This document shows, one piece after another, positions 21,928 through 32,933 of a DNA stretch of 64,000 nt. The stretch comes from Paramoeba atlantica (lineage: Eukaryota; Discosea). Every line of letters begins with the position of its first letter. Position 1 is the first letter of the stretch. The position numbers and the translations under genes were made by a program. Below the pieces are notes generated by a model. It did not search any database and was not told the DNA's origin. It saw only the letters and a program-made list of their open reading frames with translations. The stretch covers positions 62,001 through 126,000 of the forward strand of contig CDRNVI010000140.1 of the NCBI GenBank assembly GCA_977017575.1. The letters are read 5' to 3'.

Positions 21928-22248
21928 TAATTGTGGTATGATGGCTTAGTTGGTAAAACAGCTATTGCTTCAATTTGGGGTTGCAGGTTCAAATTCCAAA
22001 GAGGAAAATATTAAAATATTATTTTCTCTTCTTGCTCACTTGAATGTGAAAAATGAAACAGATTATCCTCTGTCCTGTCTGCTAAAAAGTAGAAAATAAA
22101 TTCCCTGAAAAGGAGTTTAAGTGAATTAAAGGTCTTTAAACTATTTGAACCTAAAGAGGTGAAACTCTATCCTCATTATCTTTAACCTTAAAAAATTAGT
22201 GGCTTTGGGTTAAGCCATCACCTAATAAAGTCCAGTGTTAAAAAGAAG
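21928..22248 (+). mobile_element. SINE family B
   Basis: About 321 bp, with target copies ATATGTAACCTTTA at 21914-21927 and 22249-22262. The head contains GGTTGCAGGTTCAAATTCC, resembling the T-arm of a tRNA. Confidence 0.93.
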
Positions 22249-22453
22249 ATATGTAACCTTTAAAGAAAGTAGATTTCCTTCAAGTAATGATGAAGATTAA
22301 CTAATTTTTCTAAAAATTAACTGATTTAAATATAATCAACCATATCTATATTATCAATTGGTAAGACTTAAACTATCTTTTCTATCTAGATGATGGTTTT
22401 TTACCTTAATAAATTAATGGCATCTTCTGATATCTAGTAAAAAAAAAAAAATA

Positions 22454-23554
22454 TCTACCAAGAGGGTGGAAAGATCAAATGTATTGTAAATTGTGGTATG
22501 ATGGCTTAGTTGGTAAAACAGCTATTGCTTCAATTTGGGGTTGCAGGTTCAAATCCCAAAGAGGAAAATATTAAAAACATTATTTTCTCTTCCTGTTCAC
22601 TTGAATATGAAAAATAAAACAGATTATTCTCTACTTTGTCTACTAAAAAGTAGAAAATAAATTCTTTGAGAAGGAGTTTAAGTGAATTAAAAGTCTTTGG
22701 ACCATTTGAACCTAAAGAGGTGAAACTCTATCCTCATTATCTTTAACCTTAAAAAATTAGTAGCTTTGGGTTAAACCATCACCTAATAAAGTCCAGTGTT
22801 AAAAAGAAAAGATCAAATGTATTATCTATAACTTAACTCATACTCTTAAATCTCAGCTTCAATAAAATCTTATCAAATTCTTGATTTATGGTCTCCCTAC
22901 AATGGATAAAATTTCTCATTTTACTTTGAAACCTCCTACCTGTCAATTATGTAAGAAAGAAAAAGAATCTCAAACCCACCTCTTTAAAACTTGTATTTGT
23001 GCTAAAAGTTACCTTGAGAAGATGGAACAAAACTGCATAAAGTTAAAACTTTCATCTTGGGAATCCTCTTCCTTTGTGTGTGGACTTACTACTCAATACT
23101 ACTCAAACCTCTTCACCTCAATAGTGAGTGTTGCCTTACTTGCACTGTGGTTAACTATGTGTGTTGAAGGATTCCAATCTGCTGAGTTTTCTATTGATAT
23201 CTTTTACAAAATCTTAAAAAAGAATAAACTCCTTCCCAAACCTCCTTGTAAAGACCCAACCTCTGCAAAGAAAAAGAGAGAGATTGAAAAGTTCAAGTTT
23301 AAAAGCTTACAAGTTTTCTATGATGGTTCAGATTGTACTAATTCTTACTTTGGTGGTGCTGGCTATGCTATTTTCAGAGATGGAAAGGAAATCCTAGCTG
23401 GTGTTGAAACTATTTCCTTTGGTACAAATAATGTTGGTGAATTCAAAGGCTATCTTTTGGAATTAAAGAATGCAAGAGGTTTGGGTTTCTACATCCAAAT
23501 TGTTGGTGATTGTATGATACTAACCAAGGCAACTCTTAAGAATCACAATATTAC
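22454..23554 (+). mobile_element. LINE copy L2 (C-terminal zinc knuckle and RNase H), truncated both ends
   Basis: It begins right after the poly-A of L1 with ATCTACCAAGAGGGTGG, homologous to 20665 in L1, and holds a SINE B. An open frame from 22881 has the finger CQLCKKEKESQTHLFKTC and the RNase H start (VFYDGSD, GGAGYAIFRDGKE, NNVGEFKG, VGDC). It loses similarity near 23554, where sequence belonging to the next LINE appears. Confidence 0.8.
22486..22807 (+). mobile_element. SINE family B
   Basis: About 322 bp with the target duplication AAAGATCAAATGTATT (22470-22485 and 22808-22823) inside LINE copy L2. Confidence 0.93.
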
Positions 23555-23827
23555 CTTTAAAAAAACCCTTAGAAGTCATCTAAAAATTCTTTTTTATTGT
23601 TATCTTCCCTTTCTCAAGTTTGCTGTGGTAGAAGACCACCCCATGGGAAGCTAAACATATCTGCTGATAGTTCTCAACTTACTCTATCCAATTATGTTCT
23701 CCAAAAGCTTTGATTTGTCTTTCAACAGAGTTGTTGGAGGAAATGCTAATTTAGCACCATTATTCCTGAAAAAAGCAGTTCCATACAGGTATGAATCAAA
23801 TGATTGCTAAGCTTTGGGAGATGATTG

Positions 23828-24353
23828 TGTCAAGTGGCAGGGTTTGGTGGAAGAAGATTGCTGAGAAAAGAAAAAAAAGGTGCAAACTTCATTCCATAGT
23901 GAGAGCTGGGAATATGAAAAAACAAAGTCTCTCACGTGTTTATTTATGAACAGGTTTCAAGCACACATTTGTCAATGTGACACCAAGTGCAAAAGCAGAG
24001 AAACACACACAAATAAAAGCACATATAAGAGACACAAAGACACAACAAGTTTAAGAAAGGGAACAACAGATGATATCAGCACAAATAAATTTACAGGCTG
24101 AAAGATCAGAATATGGAGAATAAACTATGCAATCAAATTGGGTCTGAAATAGGGCAAAGGTATTCTTGAAGGCACAATTCAATGATTGATCAATATCTCA
24201 GTGTGTAGTTGTCAGATTCAGATGGAACTAGCACCATTCGAAAGAGGAAGATGAGGCGCTTCAGGATAGCACAACTCATGATCATAGAATTCACAAATGA
24301 TGTTCTCCATTAAGTCAAACATTCTTCAAACCAAGAATACTGATATTCTAACA
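23828..24353 (-). repeat. 3' LTR of the copia element, 526 bp
   Basis: Direct repeat of 27112-27545 apart from a roughly 92-bp length difference. The adjoining purine run (minus-strand GAAAGGGAG, 24354-24362) is the likely polypurine tract. Confidence 0.9.
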
Positions 24354-27082
24354 CTCCCTTTCATCATGAAGTTAATTCGCAGAGCAACAGGGACAAATAA
24401 AATTACTCCAGTGAGGTGTAAACACATTGAGTCCAAGGGGTTTTGTAAAAATATCAGCAAGGTTATCTTTAGTGGGCACATAATCCAATTCAATCAGGCC
24501 ATCTTGCAATGCTTTTCTTGTGTAATGATCAAAGGCTTCAATTTGCTTAGTTCTTTGGTTTACACAAGGTATCTTTGCAATAGCCATCACAGGTTTAGAA
24601 TCAGATTGGAGCAAGAAAGGTCTTTTGTACAGGATGCACAACTCAGAGAGAATGTTATCAACAAATTTCAATTCACAGGATGCTTCAGCAAGGGTATGGT
24701 ATTTAGATTCACAACTGGACCAACAAACTTGAGGAGATTTCTTGGAATGCCAGGATATGGAAGAACCATTTGCAAAAATAGCAAAACTGTAAGATGAGGA
24801 TCTGTCTTCTGTAACATCTTGATGGCTTGAGTCAGCTTGGGCAGAAATCACAAGTTTTTTAGTCTCAGATTTAGATTTGGGAAATACCAATTCATAATTA
24901 GGATATTTGGCAAGATAACTGAGAATTCGCAGAGCAGCTTTATCATAATCTTCAGTGTGGGTGTTCAAGAAGCAAAAGCATTGGGAAACAGCATATGAAA
25001 TATCAGGGCGAGTTTTTGTCAACCAAATTAGAGAACCAACAAGACTTGCATAGGGAAAATCAGTAGGGGGTTCATCAGGCTTAGGCATAGGCAGAACTTT
25101 ACTCACAGCAGGAGTATCACTCTTTCTTATTTTGTGGCAGTCAAAACTCTCCAATAAATTGTTGAGGAAGGCACGCTGATTGAAAGAAATTTCTTTGTGA
25201 TTTTGTTTCACACCACAACCAAGGAACCAGAAGCATTTTCCACTAGGCTTCCACAACAGAAGCATCCCAAGTTTCACACATGTGAGCCACAGAGAAAAGA
25301 TTCATTTCACAATTGGGAACTACAGAGACATCTTGAAGAGGCAGCAAATCAAGATGAATTGCTAAGTCTCCTTGCATTGTAACAGGAATCAGATTGCCAT
25401 TTGCTTGCTTGATGCTTATGGTCATTGCAGGTGGAGTGTTTCTTGTTGTGAGATTTGGATCATTCACAATTGTGTTTGAACAAGCTGAATCAGCAAGAGC
25501 AGTTGCTCCATTTGATTGTTTTGCAACAAAAGCAGATTGAATTGAAGATTGAGAAGAAGAAACAAGAGCAGAAACACAACAAGAGTAAACAGGAATATTG
25601 ATTTTATTTATTTTCATCTTCCAAGCATTGATCTTTTGAACAAAAGCATCGAAATTCACCTTAGCTTGTTGTCCCACAGCATTTTGGTTTGCTGGGTTTG
25701 TGTTGCAACCTTTCACAATGTGACTAGTGGCACCACAATGAAAACAGGCTTTAGCCAGAGGGGTGGGAGGATCTTCCCATTCAGGGTAATTTTGAAACTG
25801 GTTGCATGTTTGAGGAGAAGGAATTAGGGGACTACAGTGAGGAGGACCATTTCCTTGTCTTCCTTGGCAAGGAGGGGCAACATTTCCTTGTTGATTAGGA
25901 TTGGCAGCAGAGTTATTCTTCTTCTGAAAAGCAACATAAGCAGCGGCATTCTCCTTGGTCTTCAAGGCTTGTTTCTTCTTGTTGGCGCTGAAGTGACTAC
26001 CTTCAATTTGTTTTAACTCCAAAAAAGCACTCTCCACTGTCCACTCTCCTATTCTAAGCAATCTTTGAAAGGCTTCCCAACATTGTTGCAGCATGGAATC
26101 TCAAATGTAACCCAATTTCTTGTTCATTGGTATTGGTTTCCCTTTCAATGCTTCAATGTGAAGAAATAACTCCTTCAGTCTCAACTCAAAACTAGAGATC
26201 ATTTCATTTTCTCTGATACAACAATCTTTTAACTTACTTTTCACTTCCTTTACATTGTGAACAATCACAATACTCAGATTTAAGATCAATATATCTCAAA
26301 TAAGTTTTGGTGTTCTTTTCTTCAAATTGCTAAGATACCCCTTCACTTGACCAACACAAGCCTTATTCAGTAAGTTTGTAAGATTCATTTGATTGTCCAT
26401 ATGGTCATTGAAATGTCTTTGGTTGATTTGCTGCTTGTACTTCAATTTCTCTTTGTGTCTCACCTCCAACTCCTTTCTTTCTGCCAAGATTCTTTTCTTC
26501 TCAGCTTTTTCCATTTTTTCTGTAATCTTCTCCAGCTCCTCCTCAAACTTAATTAGAACAGGTTCACCTGTAAGAACTTTGTCAAGAAATAGATGATGTA
26601 CAAGGTTCTAAGTGCTGAGTCGAATGAGTGTTTCTTTTTGCCAGAGCATGAATTCAATGGTGGATTCACCTTTGAGTTCATTAATCTTGAGTGCACCCTT
26701 CCATGTCTTGTTCTTTGGTTCAAACTCTGGCCAATCTACTACTCTATAATCATCTTCCATAGTTGAGGATGTGGCAAATGTAAAAGAGTGAGAGAGAAAA
26801 GCAAAAAACAGTGACAGAAGAAGACAGGTGAAAAAAACTGAGAAAACCACACAAAATTGTGAAAACACACAATTAAAACAAACAGAAAGACAGGCAAAAG
26901 GAATGAAAGAGCAAGAGCAATAAAAAGAAATTGAGTGAAGTTGTTGAATGAACAAGAAAATGGGTGCGGATAAGCAAAAACAAAAACAAAAACAAAAAAC
27001 AAAAAAACAAAAAATAAAACAAAAATAAAACAAAAAATAAAACAAAGAAAGTTGTAGAACATTGAAGTTCTACTGATGACAA

Positions 27083-27111
27083 GATCAGACAGAGAGCCTA
27101 GACTTTTAATC
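27083..27111 (-). other. Primer-binding site for a 5' half of tRNA-Lys(UUU)
   Basis: On the minus strand the base after the LTR starts GATTAAAAGTCTAGGCT. Its complement is a tRNA-Lys(UUU) anticodon arm (loop CUUUUAA) followed outward by a D-arm-like AGATCAGACAGAGAGC. Same placement as at 1592-1619, but with the other lysine isoacceptor. Confidence 0.65.
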
Positions 27112-27545
27112 TGTCAAGTGGCAGGGTTTGGTGGAAGAAGATTGCTGAGAAAAGAAAAGAAAGATACAAACTTCATTCCATGGTGAGAGTTAGGAATGTG
27201 AAAAAACAAAGTCTCTCACATGTTTATTTATGAACAGGTTTCAAGCACACATTTGTCAATGTGACACCAAGTGCAAATAAATTCACAGGCTGAAAGATCA
27301 GAATATGGAGAATAAACTATGCAATCAAATTGGGTCTGAAATAGGGCAAAGGTATTCTTGAAGGCACAATTCAATGATTGATCAATATCTCAGTGTGTAG
27401 TTGTCAGATTCAGATGGAACTAGCACCATTCGAAAGAGGAAGATGAGGCGCTTTAGGATAGTACAACTTGTGATCATAGAATTCACAAATGATGTTCTCC
27501 ATTAAGTCAAACATTCTTCAAACCAAGAATACTGATATTTTAACA
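27112..27545 (-). repeat. 5' LTR of the copia element, 434 bp
   Basis: Direct repeat of 23828-24353. It ends TAACA on the plus strand and is followed by the target copy GATTG. Confidence 0.9.
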
Positions 27546-29160
27546 GATTGATATAAAGAATGCCTCTCTGTCCACTCACCTTGCTACCAAACTGAATTTG
27601 ACTCTCATCAAAAGAGCCAAAGTACACCCCCTCTTCTCAGTAGGAGCCTTTGCCTTCCCCAATGAGATTCCTACCTTCCCCAACTTCCTGAGAGCTATTG
27701 AAAGCCAAACTAACCTCAAGGGAAGTATTAGAGTGGAGGCAAGGGTCAAAAACTATGCTATCCTTGCCCACAAAGAGGAAGATATCCTCATAATCCAATT
27801 TATTATTGAAGAGAAAGGAAACTTGATTATCCATCAACTTGAGAGTTCCTGTATCTGGAAAATCAATCATAATGCCCATTTGTAGGGGATCAAGATCAAA
27901 CTCCCTTACCAAGTTTCAGAAAATAAGTGGATTTACAATTTATTCAATAGAGAGGACTGCCTTCCCTCTCTCAATCTTAAAAAAGTGGTACAAGTCTCTG
28001 ATGACTGCATCATCATCTTCTATAAATCCATTCCTCTCTCTCTAGTTTGCTTTATTGCCAAGACCAAAGGATTCATCTGAATCAATACTTTGATCAAAGC
28101 CAAGTGTTCCATTTGGATGCCTATGAAACCATACCATCTTTTTGTTGAGTGCCCCCTATGTGGGGTGAACCATCTTACAAGCCTTACTTGCACTGTGGAG
28201 ATCATCCAGAAACAAGGTAAAAATGCTATTAGCAAGCTTTTTGAAGATGAGCAACAAAGCTTTAGTCTTGAGAAAAACCAAATCATGATCACAAATGTAA
28301 AAAAGTATGAAGGAATGAAATTTATTTACAAAAAAGAAAAGCCAACTGAAGAACAGATCTCTAAGAAAAAAGTTGAAATTGTTGGAATGGAGAGCAAGGA
28401 GGAAGGAATGAGCAATAACTTTGAAATGAAAGGTAAGAATGAACAAGAAAAGAGGGAAGTGAATGAATAGAAAAAAAGGGAAAAGGATGGTGATGGAGAT
28501 ATAATTATGATCAGAGAGAGAATAGTTGACAGTGAGGAAGAAAGTGAGGAAGAGAGGAAGAAGGATGGATTAGTTATAGTGAAAGTCCCCTTGGAAGGAG
28601 GAAGGATTGAAGAAATGAGTTTCAGTATAGGTGAGGAAGCTTGAGCATGGTTGGGGGATCTCTCAACCAAATTTGGGTAGAAGCAGGAAATGAAAGAACT
28701 CAAAAAAACAGTTATAAATCTTGAAAACAGGAAATATAAATTACCAAATGAAAAACTTCAACAAGTTTTGATTGAAACAGTTAAATTTATAGCTTCAAAC
28801 ATGGCTAAATTTAAGAAAAGACCAAAACAATTATCAGTTAAAGAAACAAGGAAAATAATTGATAAAGATAGTGAGAAAGTGAGGCAAAGCAAAAAGAAAT
28901 TAAAAGGCAACACAGACAAAAGGTTGGAGGTCAAAAAATCAAATGCAATTTCCAAAACCATTATTAATGGTTCAAGATCTGGAAACCAGCAGGGTGAGAA
29001 ATTTTGAAGGTGTCCTTCTTTTGTTTTCCTCCACTGGTGTTCCTTTCCCCTCTTTTTCCACTGGTGTTCCTCCCCCTTCTTCCTTTACTAGTGTTCAGAG
29101 TGTTCCCCCTTCCAAAGGTGTCTTTGGAGTCCCTAGATCACAAGTCAAAATAGCAACCTA
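27546..29160 (+). pseudogene. LINE ORF1-like region (zinc knuckle, Lys-rich coiled coil)
   Basis: Frames from 27598 (TLIKRAKVHPLFSVGAFAF...) through 28090-28470 and 28690-29007 read as a nucleic-acid-binding ORF1. One knuckle, CPLCGVNHLTSLTC, lies near 28158; then come acidic and Lys-rich helices (DKDSEKVRQSKKKLKG), then a Pro/Ser/Val-rich tail. Stops separate the pieces. It precedes the endonuclease region as expected for a two-ORF LINE. ORF1 proteins of this type coat the LINE RNA. Confidence 0.6.
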
Positions 29161-29713
29161 GAAAAAGAATGTTACCAGCCTGTAAAACCAAAAAAAAACA
29201 CTACTTCTTTTAGTAATTCAGACAAACATAAATTTTCAACTTTTTTATTTGATTCTCATTTTGGCAATAGCCAAAAAATTACTAATTCCCCCTTTCCCTC
29301 TTGATTTTGGGATGTTGGCCTTGATGGAAGCCCAAATTTATCCCCTGATGACCCTCAGAGAAGCTTCTCTATTGTTTAAAAGGAAAAAGAAGAAAAGTTT
29401 AAAGAAAAAAGAAAAAAAAAAAAGAAAAAACTAGAAAAAAAAAGAAAAAAAAGTTGAAGAAAGTTGAAGAAAGAAAAAAAGTTGAAAAAAAGTTCTAAGT
29501 TGAAAGTTAATTAAAAAAAAAGAAAAGAAATACCAGAAAATAGAACAAAAGATGGTGAACAAAAGAAAAAAAAAAGGAAAAAAGAATAATCAAGATATTA
29601 GAAAATATGGACTCCTTCAACCCCTCTCTCTGAGATCTGATGTGTAAAATGAAGAAAAACTTAAGATCTGCAAGAGGATAGCAGCTAGCTCCCAGCTCCT
29701 GTTCATTTTTCTC
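29161..29713. other. A-rich stretch between LINE ORF1 and ORF2
   Basis: Long A runs and AAAGTTGAAGAAAG-type repeats at 29380-29580. A few codons near 29285-29370 may be LINE relics. No gene is supported. Confidence 0.6.
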
Positions 29714-30046
29714 TTTTTTCTTTTTAACACTGGACTTTATTAGGTGATAGCCTAATCCAAAGCTACTAATTTTTTAAAGTTAAAGATAACAAGGATAGAG
29801 TTTCATCTCTTTAAGTTCAAATGGTCTAAAGACCTTTAATTCACTTAAACTCCTTCTTAGAGAATTTATTCTCTGCTTTTTAGCAAACAGAGCAGAAGAT
29901 AACCTATTCTGTTTTTCACATTCAAGTGAGCAGGAAGAGAAAATAATGTTTTTAATATTTTCTTCTTTAGGATTTAAACCTGCAACCCTGAATTGAAGCA
30001 ATAGCTGTTTTACCAACTAAGCCATTATAAATAATTTGCCACAATT
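29714..30046 (-). mobile_element. SINE family B, reverse
   Basis: It starts with the reverse of the tail (CTTTTTAACACTGGAC) and ends with the reverse of the head. Imperfect target copies (CTGTTCATTTTTCTC and CTTGTTCATCTTCCTC) flank it. It splits the LINE endonuclease start. Confidence 0.9.
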
Positions 30047-31231
30047 ACTTGTTCATCTTCCTCCAGGAAATCTATACAACATCTGAAAATGATCTTGATC
30101 ATCTTAAAAACCACTTAAGGAAGTACATTTGGTTTCATGACTCTTTCTCTGAGAGGAAACATGGTCTTGCAATTGGGATTAGATGTGTGGAAGAATTGAG
30201 AGATCCTTCTCCTTTCTGTTTTAAGAAAAATGAAGGTGGATTGTTTGGTTTAAAAGTTTTCATCCAAAATCAGGAATTCTTGGCCCTTAATGTTTATCAC
30301 CACCCTAGTCTGAAATTGAAACACCTAATGGAAGAATCCTCCTGGTTTTTCTCCCCTTAGAGCAAAAATATTCTGGCTGAGAACCTCAATTGGGACTTGA
30401 ATGAAACCAATTGCTAGAAATTAATTGAACACCTCTCTGATTTGAATCTGTTTTGCCTCAACTGGTCAGAACCTACCCATTTTCAAGGCTGATGCATTGA
30501 CCACATCTTCCTTCCTTCTGAGGCTTCTGAAGATCATTTGTTTGTGAATGCAATCTCATTTGGATTTAAAGATCATGCTGTAATGATTAGAGGAGCCAGT
30601 ATAAAAAAGTGGAAGATCAACTCTCAGAAGAAGAGGATTCTTGAATATCTAATTAATGACCCTAAATTTATCTCTGCTCTCTTTGAAGCTGTTAGAAACT
30701 ACTTTGTGGGTGACCTTGTGATCTGTTTTGATAAAATGAAATCTGAAGTCTGGAGATTGACTGCTCTGTGGAAGAACAAGCACAAGGAAGCTCATCTCTT
30801 TAAGAAACTTTGGAAACTACAGACTTTAGTTAAGAAGCTGAAAACAATTCAAATCCTTAGAAAGGATAGCCCAACCCACCCCTTCACCTTCCTAAAAGCT
30901 GAACTGAGAGAAGCAGCTGTTGAAAATTGGGATAACCCTCTGAAAGGGCAGAAATGGAGATTAAAGATTATACCTTGGATGATTAAAGTTAGTCTCTCTT
31001 GGATATCAAGCCTTGAACAACAACTTGGAGTCTTCCTTGACAACCACCCAACTCATTCCAACAAGAAGTCCTCCCACAAGGTGAGAAGAGTGATTGTTGA
31101 TGGCATCTTGTCTCATGACTCATCTATTGTGAGAGAAGCTATTAAAGGCTTTTGGAGCAATCTTTTGAGAACTGAATGTTCTTCTGATCTTAAAGCCCTT
31201 GATGAACTTCTTAACAACCACCCCTTTCACT
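30047..31231 (+). pseudogene. LINE ORF2: APE-type endonuclease and pre-RT linker
   Basis: The frame starts within the endonuclease (FLQEIYTTSENDLDHLK), continues with LALNVYHHPSL, then NLNWDLNETN, CIDHIFLPSEASEDHLFV and FGFKDHAVM, the usual APE order (E, then N.D, then D-H). A helical linker follows, ending LKALDELLNNHPFHF. This enzyme nicks target DNA to prime reverse transcription. A few stops are present. The RT expected next is absent; a SINE and a pyrimidine-rich stretch follow instead. Confidence 0.75.
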
Positions 31232-31557
31232 TTCTTCTTTTTAACACTAGACTTTTTTATTAAGTGATGGCTTAACCTAAAGCCACTAATTTTTTAAGGT
31301 TAAAGATAATAAAGATAGAGTTTCACCTCTTTAGGTTCAAAAGGTCTAAAGACCTTTAATTCACTTAAACTCTTTCTTAGGGAATTTATTCTCTGCTTTT
31401 TAGCAGACAGGGCAGAGAATAATCTGTTCTATTTTTCACATTCAAGTGAGCAGGAAGAGAAAATAATGTTTTTAATATTTTCCTCTTTGGGATTTGAACC
31501 TGCAACCTTGAATTGAAATAATACCTGTTTTACCAACTAAGCTATCATGCCACAATC
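31232..31557 (-). mobile_element. SINE family B, reverse
   Basis: A full-length family B copy running from CTTTTTAACACTAGAC to CATGCCACAATC. Target copies are not clear here. Confidence 0.88.
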
Positions 31558-32037
31558 AGCTTATCAGTATGCTTCTTTGTGTAGCCAATCTCTTCAGGAT
31601 ACTTTAGATCTAATAATAAATTATCAATCCTCTTCTCATCATCACAACACCTGCTCTTTCAACCCTTCATCACACTACATGTCTTCCCAAACCACTTCAA
31701 TTAACCTCTCTTCCCCTTCCCCTTCCTCTTCCCCTTCTCCTTCCCCTTCTCCTTCCCCTTCCTCTTCCCCTTCCCCTTCCCCTTCCCCTTCCCCTTCTTC
31801 TCTTTCTCAATCACCAGGAAAAAACTCTCAATTTCCCTTTTCCCATTCTTCCTTTCCACTACCATCCTAAAGTAATTTCTCTCCTTCCACTCATCTCTCA
31901 GAAAGTTCACATTCTTCTTTTCCTTCTCCATCTCCTTCTTTCCAAACTACATCCTCTCCAATCCACATTTCTTCCCCTCCCTTTTCTCTTTCCCAATCTT
32001 TCACAACTCTTTTTCCCCCATTATCAACCTTAAAAAT
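31558..32037. repeat. Pyrimidine-rich low-complexity stretch with (CCTTCC)n
   Basis: A CCTTCC/CCTTCT microsatellite at about 31708-31805 sits in a C/T-rich background. The plus frame is Ser/Pro-rich and unrecognised. No gene is supported. Confidence 0.7.
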
Positions 32038-32742
32038 GAATAATTTTCTATTTTCTTTTATTCCTTTCTCAGTTTATTCTCTTTGTTCCCCTTTCTTTGA
32101 GAAACCCCAAGTTAAACACCTTATTTTGTTCAACTGGGCTCTGCTGATATCGAGGAAATCTCTTCAAGATCATTATAGGAATCCATTGTCTATTGGGGCC
32201 ATGAGGATTAATGCTCTGGAAGCGAGTGGTGCTATTTCAGAACAAGTGAAGCTAGGCTCTAAAATGAAAAGATTCTTCTCTCTCCTCTCTCAGAACATTT
32301 TTGTGGGAGTGGAGAACTTCTATGTGGGGGATGAGTGCTTGAAATGTGTGATCTACAATTTGTCTCTTCCACAAAGACTTTAGATTAAACAAAACCTTCT
32401 AAAGTTCTTCTTGAGGGGCCTCCCAACTGTGGATAAGATTGCCCACTTCACATCTGTGAGTCCACTTTGTCAGCTGTGTAAGAAAGCCAAAGAGTCAAGG
32501 GTGCACCTCCTTGAAGAATGTCTGAAAGCTAAGGCAATTTTGGAAACTATTGAGAAGAGATGCTTTGTTTTAAAAATTCTTAGGTGGGAGAGTGCTAACT
32601 TTGTGTGTGGTTTCATAAACCAGTATTTAAAGAAGGTTGAAGCATCTGCAGTGAGTGCAGCTCTATTGAGCTTGTGGATCACTGTATATGCAGAAGAATC
32701 TAAGTCACCAAGCTTTGCTATTAAAATTTTTGATGAGATTGC
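32038..32742 (+). pseudogene. LINE ORF2 region between RT and RNase H
   Basis: Matches L1 at 20460-21060: LILFNWALLISRK, then LSIGAMRINALEASGAIS, then the finger CQLCKKAKESRVHLLEEC and FVCGFINQYLKK. It is cut at 32742 by the 5' LTR of the chromovirus. Confidence 0.8.
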
Positions 32743-32933
32743 TGCAATGGAGAAATTGACAACTCCTTGATAAAGACATTTATGTCTTTTTGATTTACTA
32801 AATAAAGGAGAATGAGTGTTGACATGAAACCACCAAATTCTAAAACAGTCTAACATTCACTTTTCAAATTCTAAAATTGCACAACAACATTTTAATTGCT
32901 TTTATTATTCACTGTAAAATCTATCATTTTACA
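32743..32933 (+). repeat. 5' LTR of G2, 191 bp
   Basis: Direct repeat of 47151-47341; about 12 transition differences and no length change. Confidence 0.88.

Larger units (their letters stand above)
18190..22453 (+). mobile_element. LINE copy L1 (RT, zinc knuckle, RNase H), 5'-truncated
   Basis: A non-LTR retrotransposon matching the third LINE from its EN-RT linker onward (LSWISSLEQQLGVF). It shows the pre-RT motif TSAGLNGILFF, an RT region with TEVQQGCPIFPLLF (18.95-19.1 kb) and FMDDFGLLLKKAD (near 19960, YADD box region), a CCHC-type finger (CQLCKKEKES, near 20810) and an RNase H (DPHFGGAG, NNVGEFKG, IVGDC, NKHADAIA; 21180-21590). It ends with AATAAATTAATGGCATCTTC and poly-A at about 22453, like the tail at 48220-48278. 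A SINE A (itself carrying a SINE B) and another SINE B are inserted. Many stops; dead. Confidence 0.85.
23828..27545 (-). mobile_element. Ty1/copia retrotransposon, broken
   Basis: LTRs of 526 bp (23828-24353) and 434 bp (27112-27545) are flanked by the target duplication GATTG (23823-23827, 27546-27550). Parts on the minus strand: gag start (MEDDYRVVDWPEFEP, about 26760), helical gag, a zinc knuckle (CFHCGATSHIVKGC, about 25740), protease (ADSACSNTIV, about 25490) and the RT end/RNase H of copia type (YASLVGSLIWLTKTRPDIS, then DSSHQDVTEDRSS and DYVPTKDNLADIFTKPL; 25250-24370). It is incomplete and broken, with at least a few breaks. LTR difference of roughly 3.5%, all transitions, suggests a fairly recent insertion into the LINE. 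Confidence 0.92.
23555..32742 (+). mobile_element. LINE copy L3, main part (ORF1, EN, RT C-terminus)
   Basis: The longest LINE here. It covers an N-terminal ORF1 region at 23.56-23.83 kb, a copia insertion (23828-27545), the rest of ORF1 (27546-29160), an A-rich stretch, an APE-type endonuclease and linker (30047-31231), two reverse SINE B insertions, a low-complexity stretch and the region before RNase H (32038-32742). The chromovirus at 32743 splits it; its RNase H and poly-A end lie at 47342-48278. Most of the RT is missing. The left boundary is uncertain, and more than one LINE insertion could be merged here. Confidence 0.65.

Noticed and set aside
21928-22005. Possible tRNA gene (A box TGGCTTAGTTGG and B box GGTTCAAAT)
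   Set aside because: The same head recurs in six copies with a long common tail and target duplications, so it is a SINE head. The acceptor stem is not complete.
26740-27082. Phe-rich membrane protein on the minus strand
   Set aside because: The frames overlap in several registers on an AAAAC-rich leader between the copia primer site and gag; they are compositional shadows.
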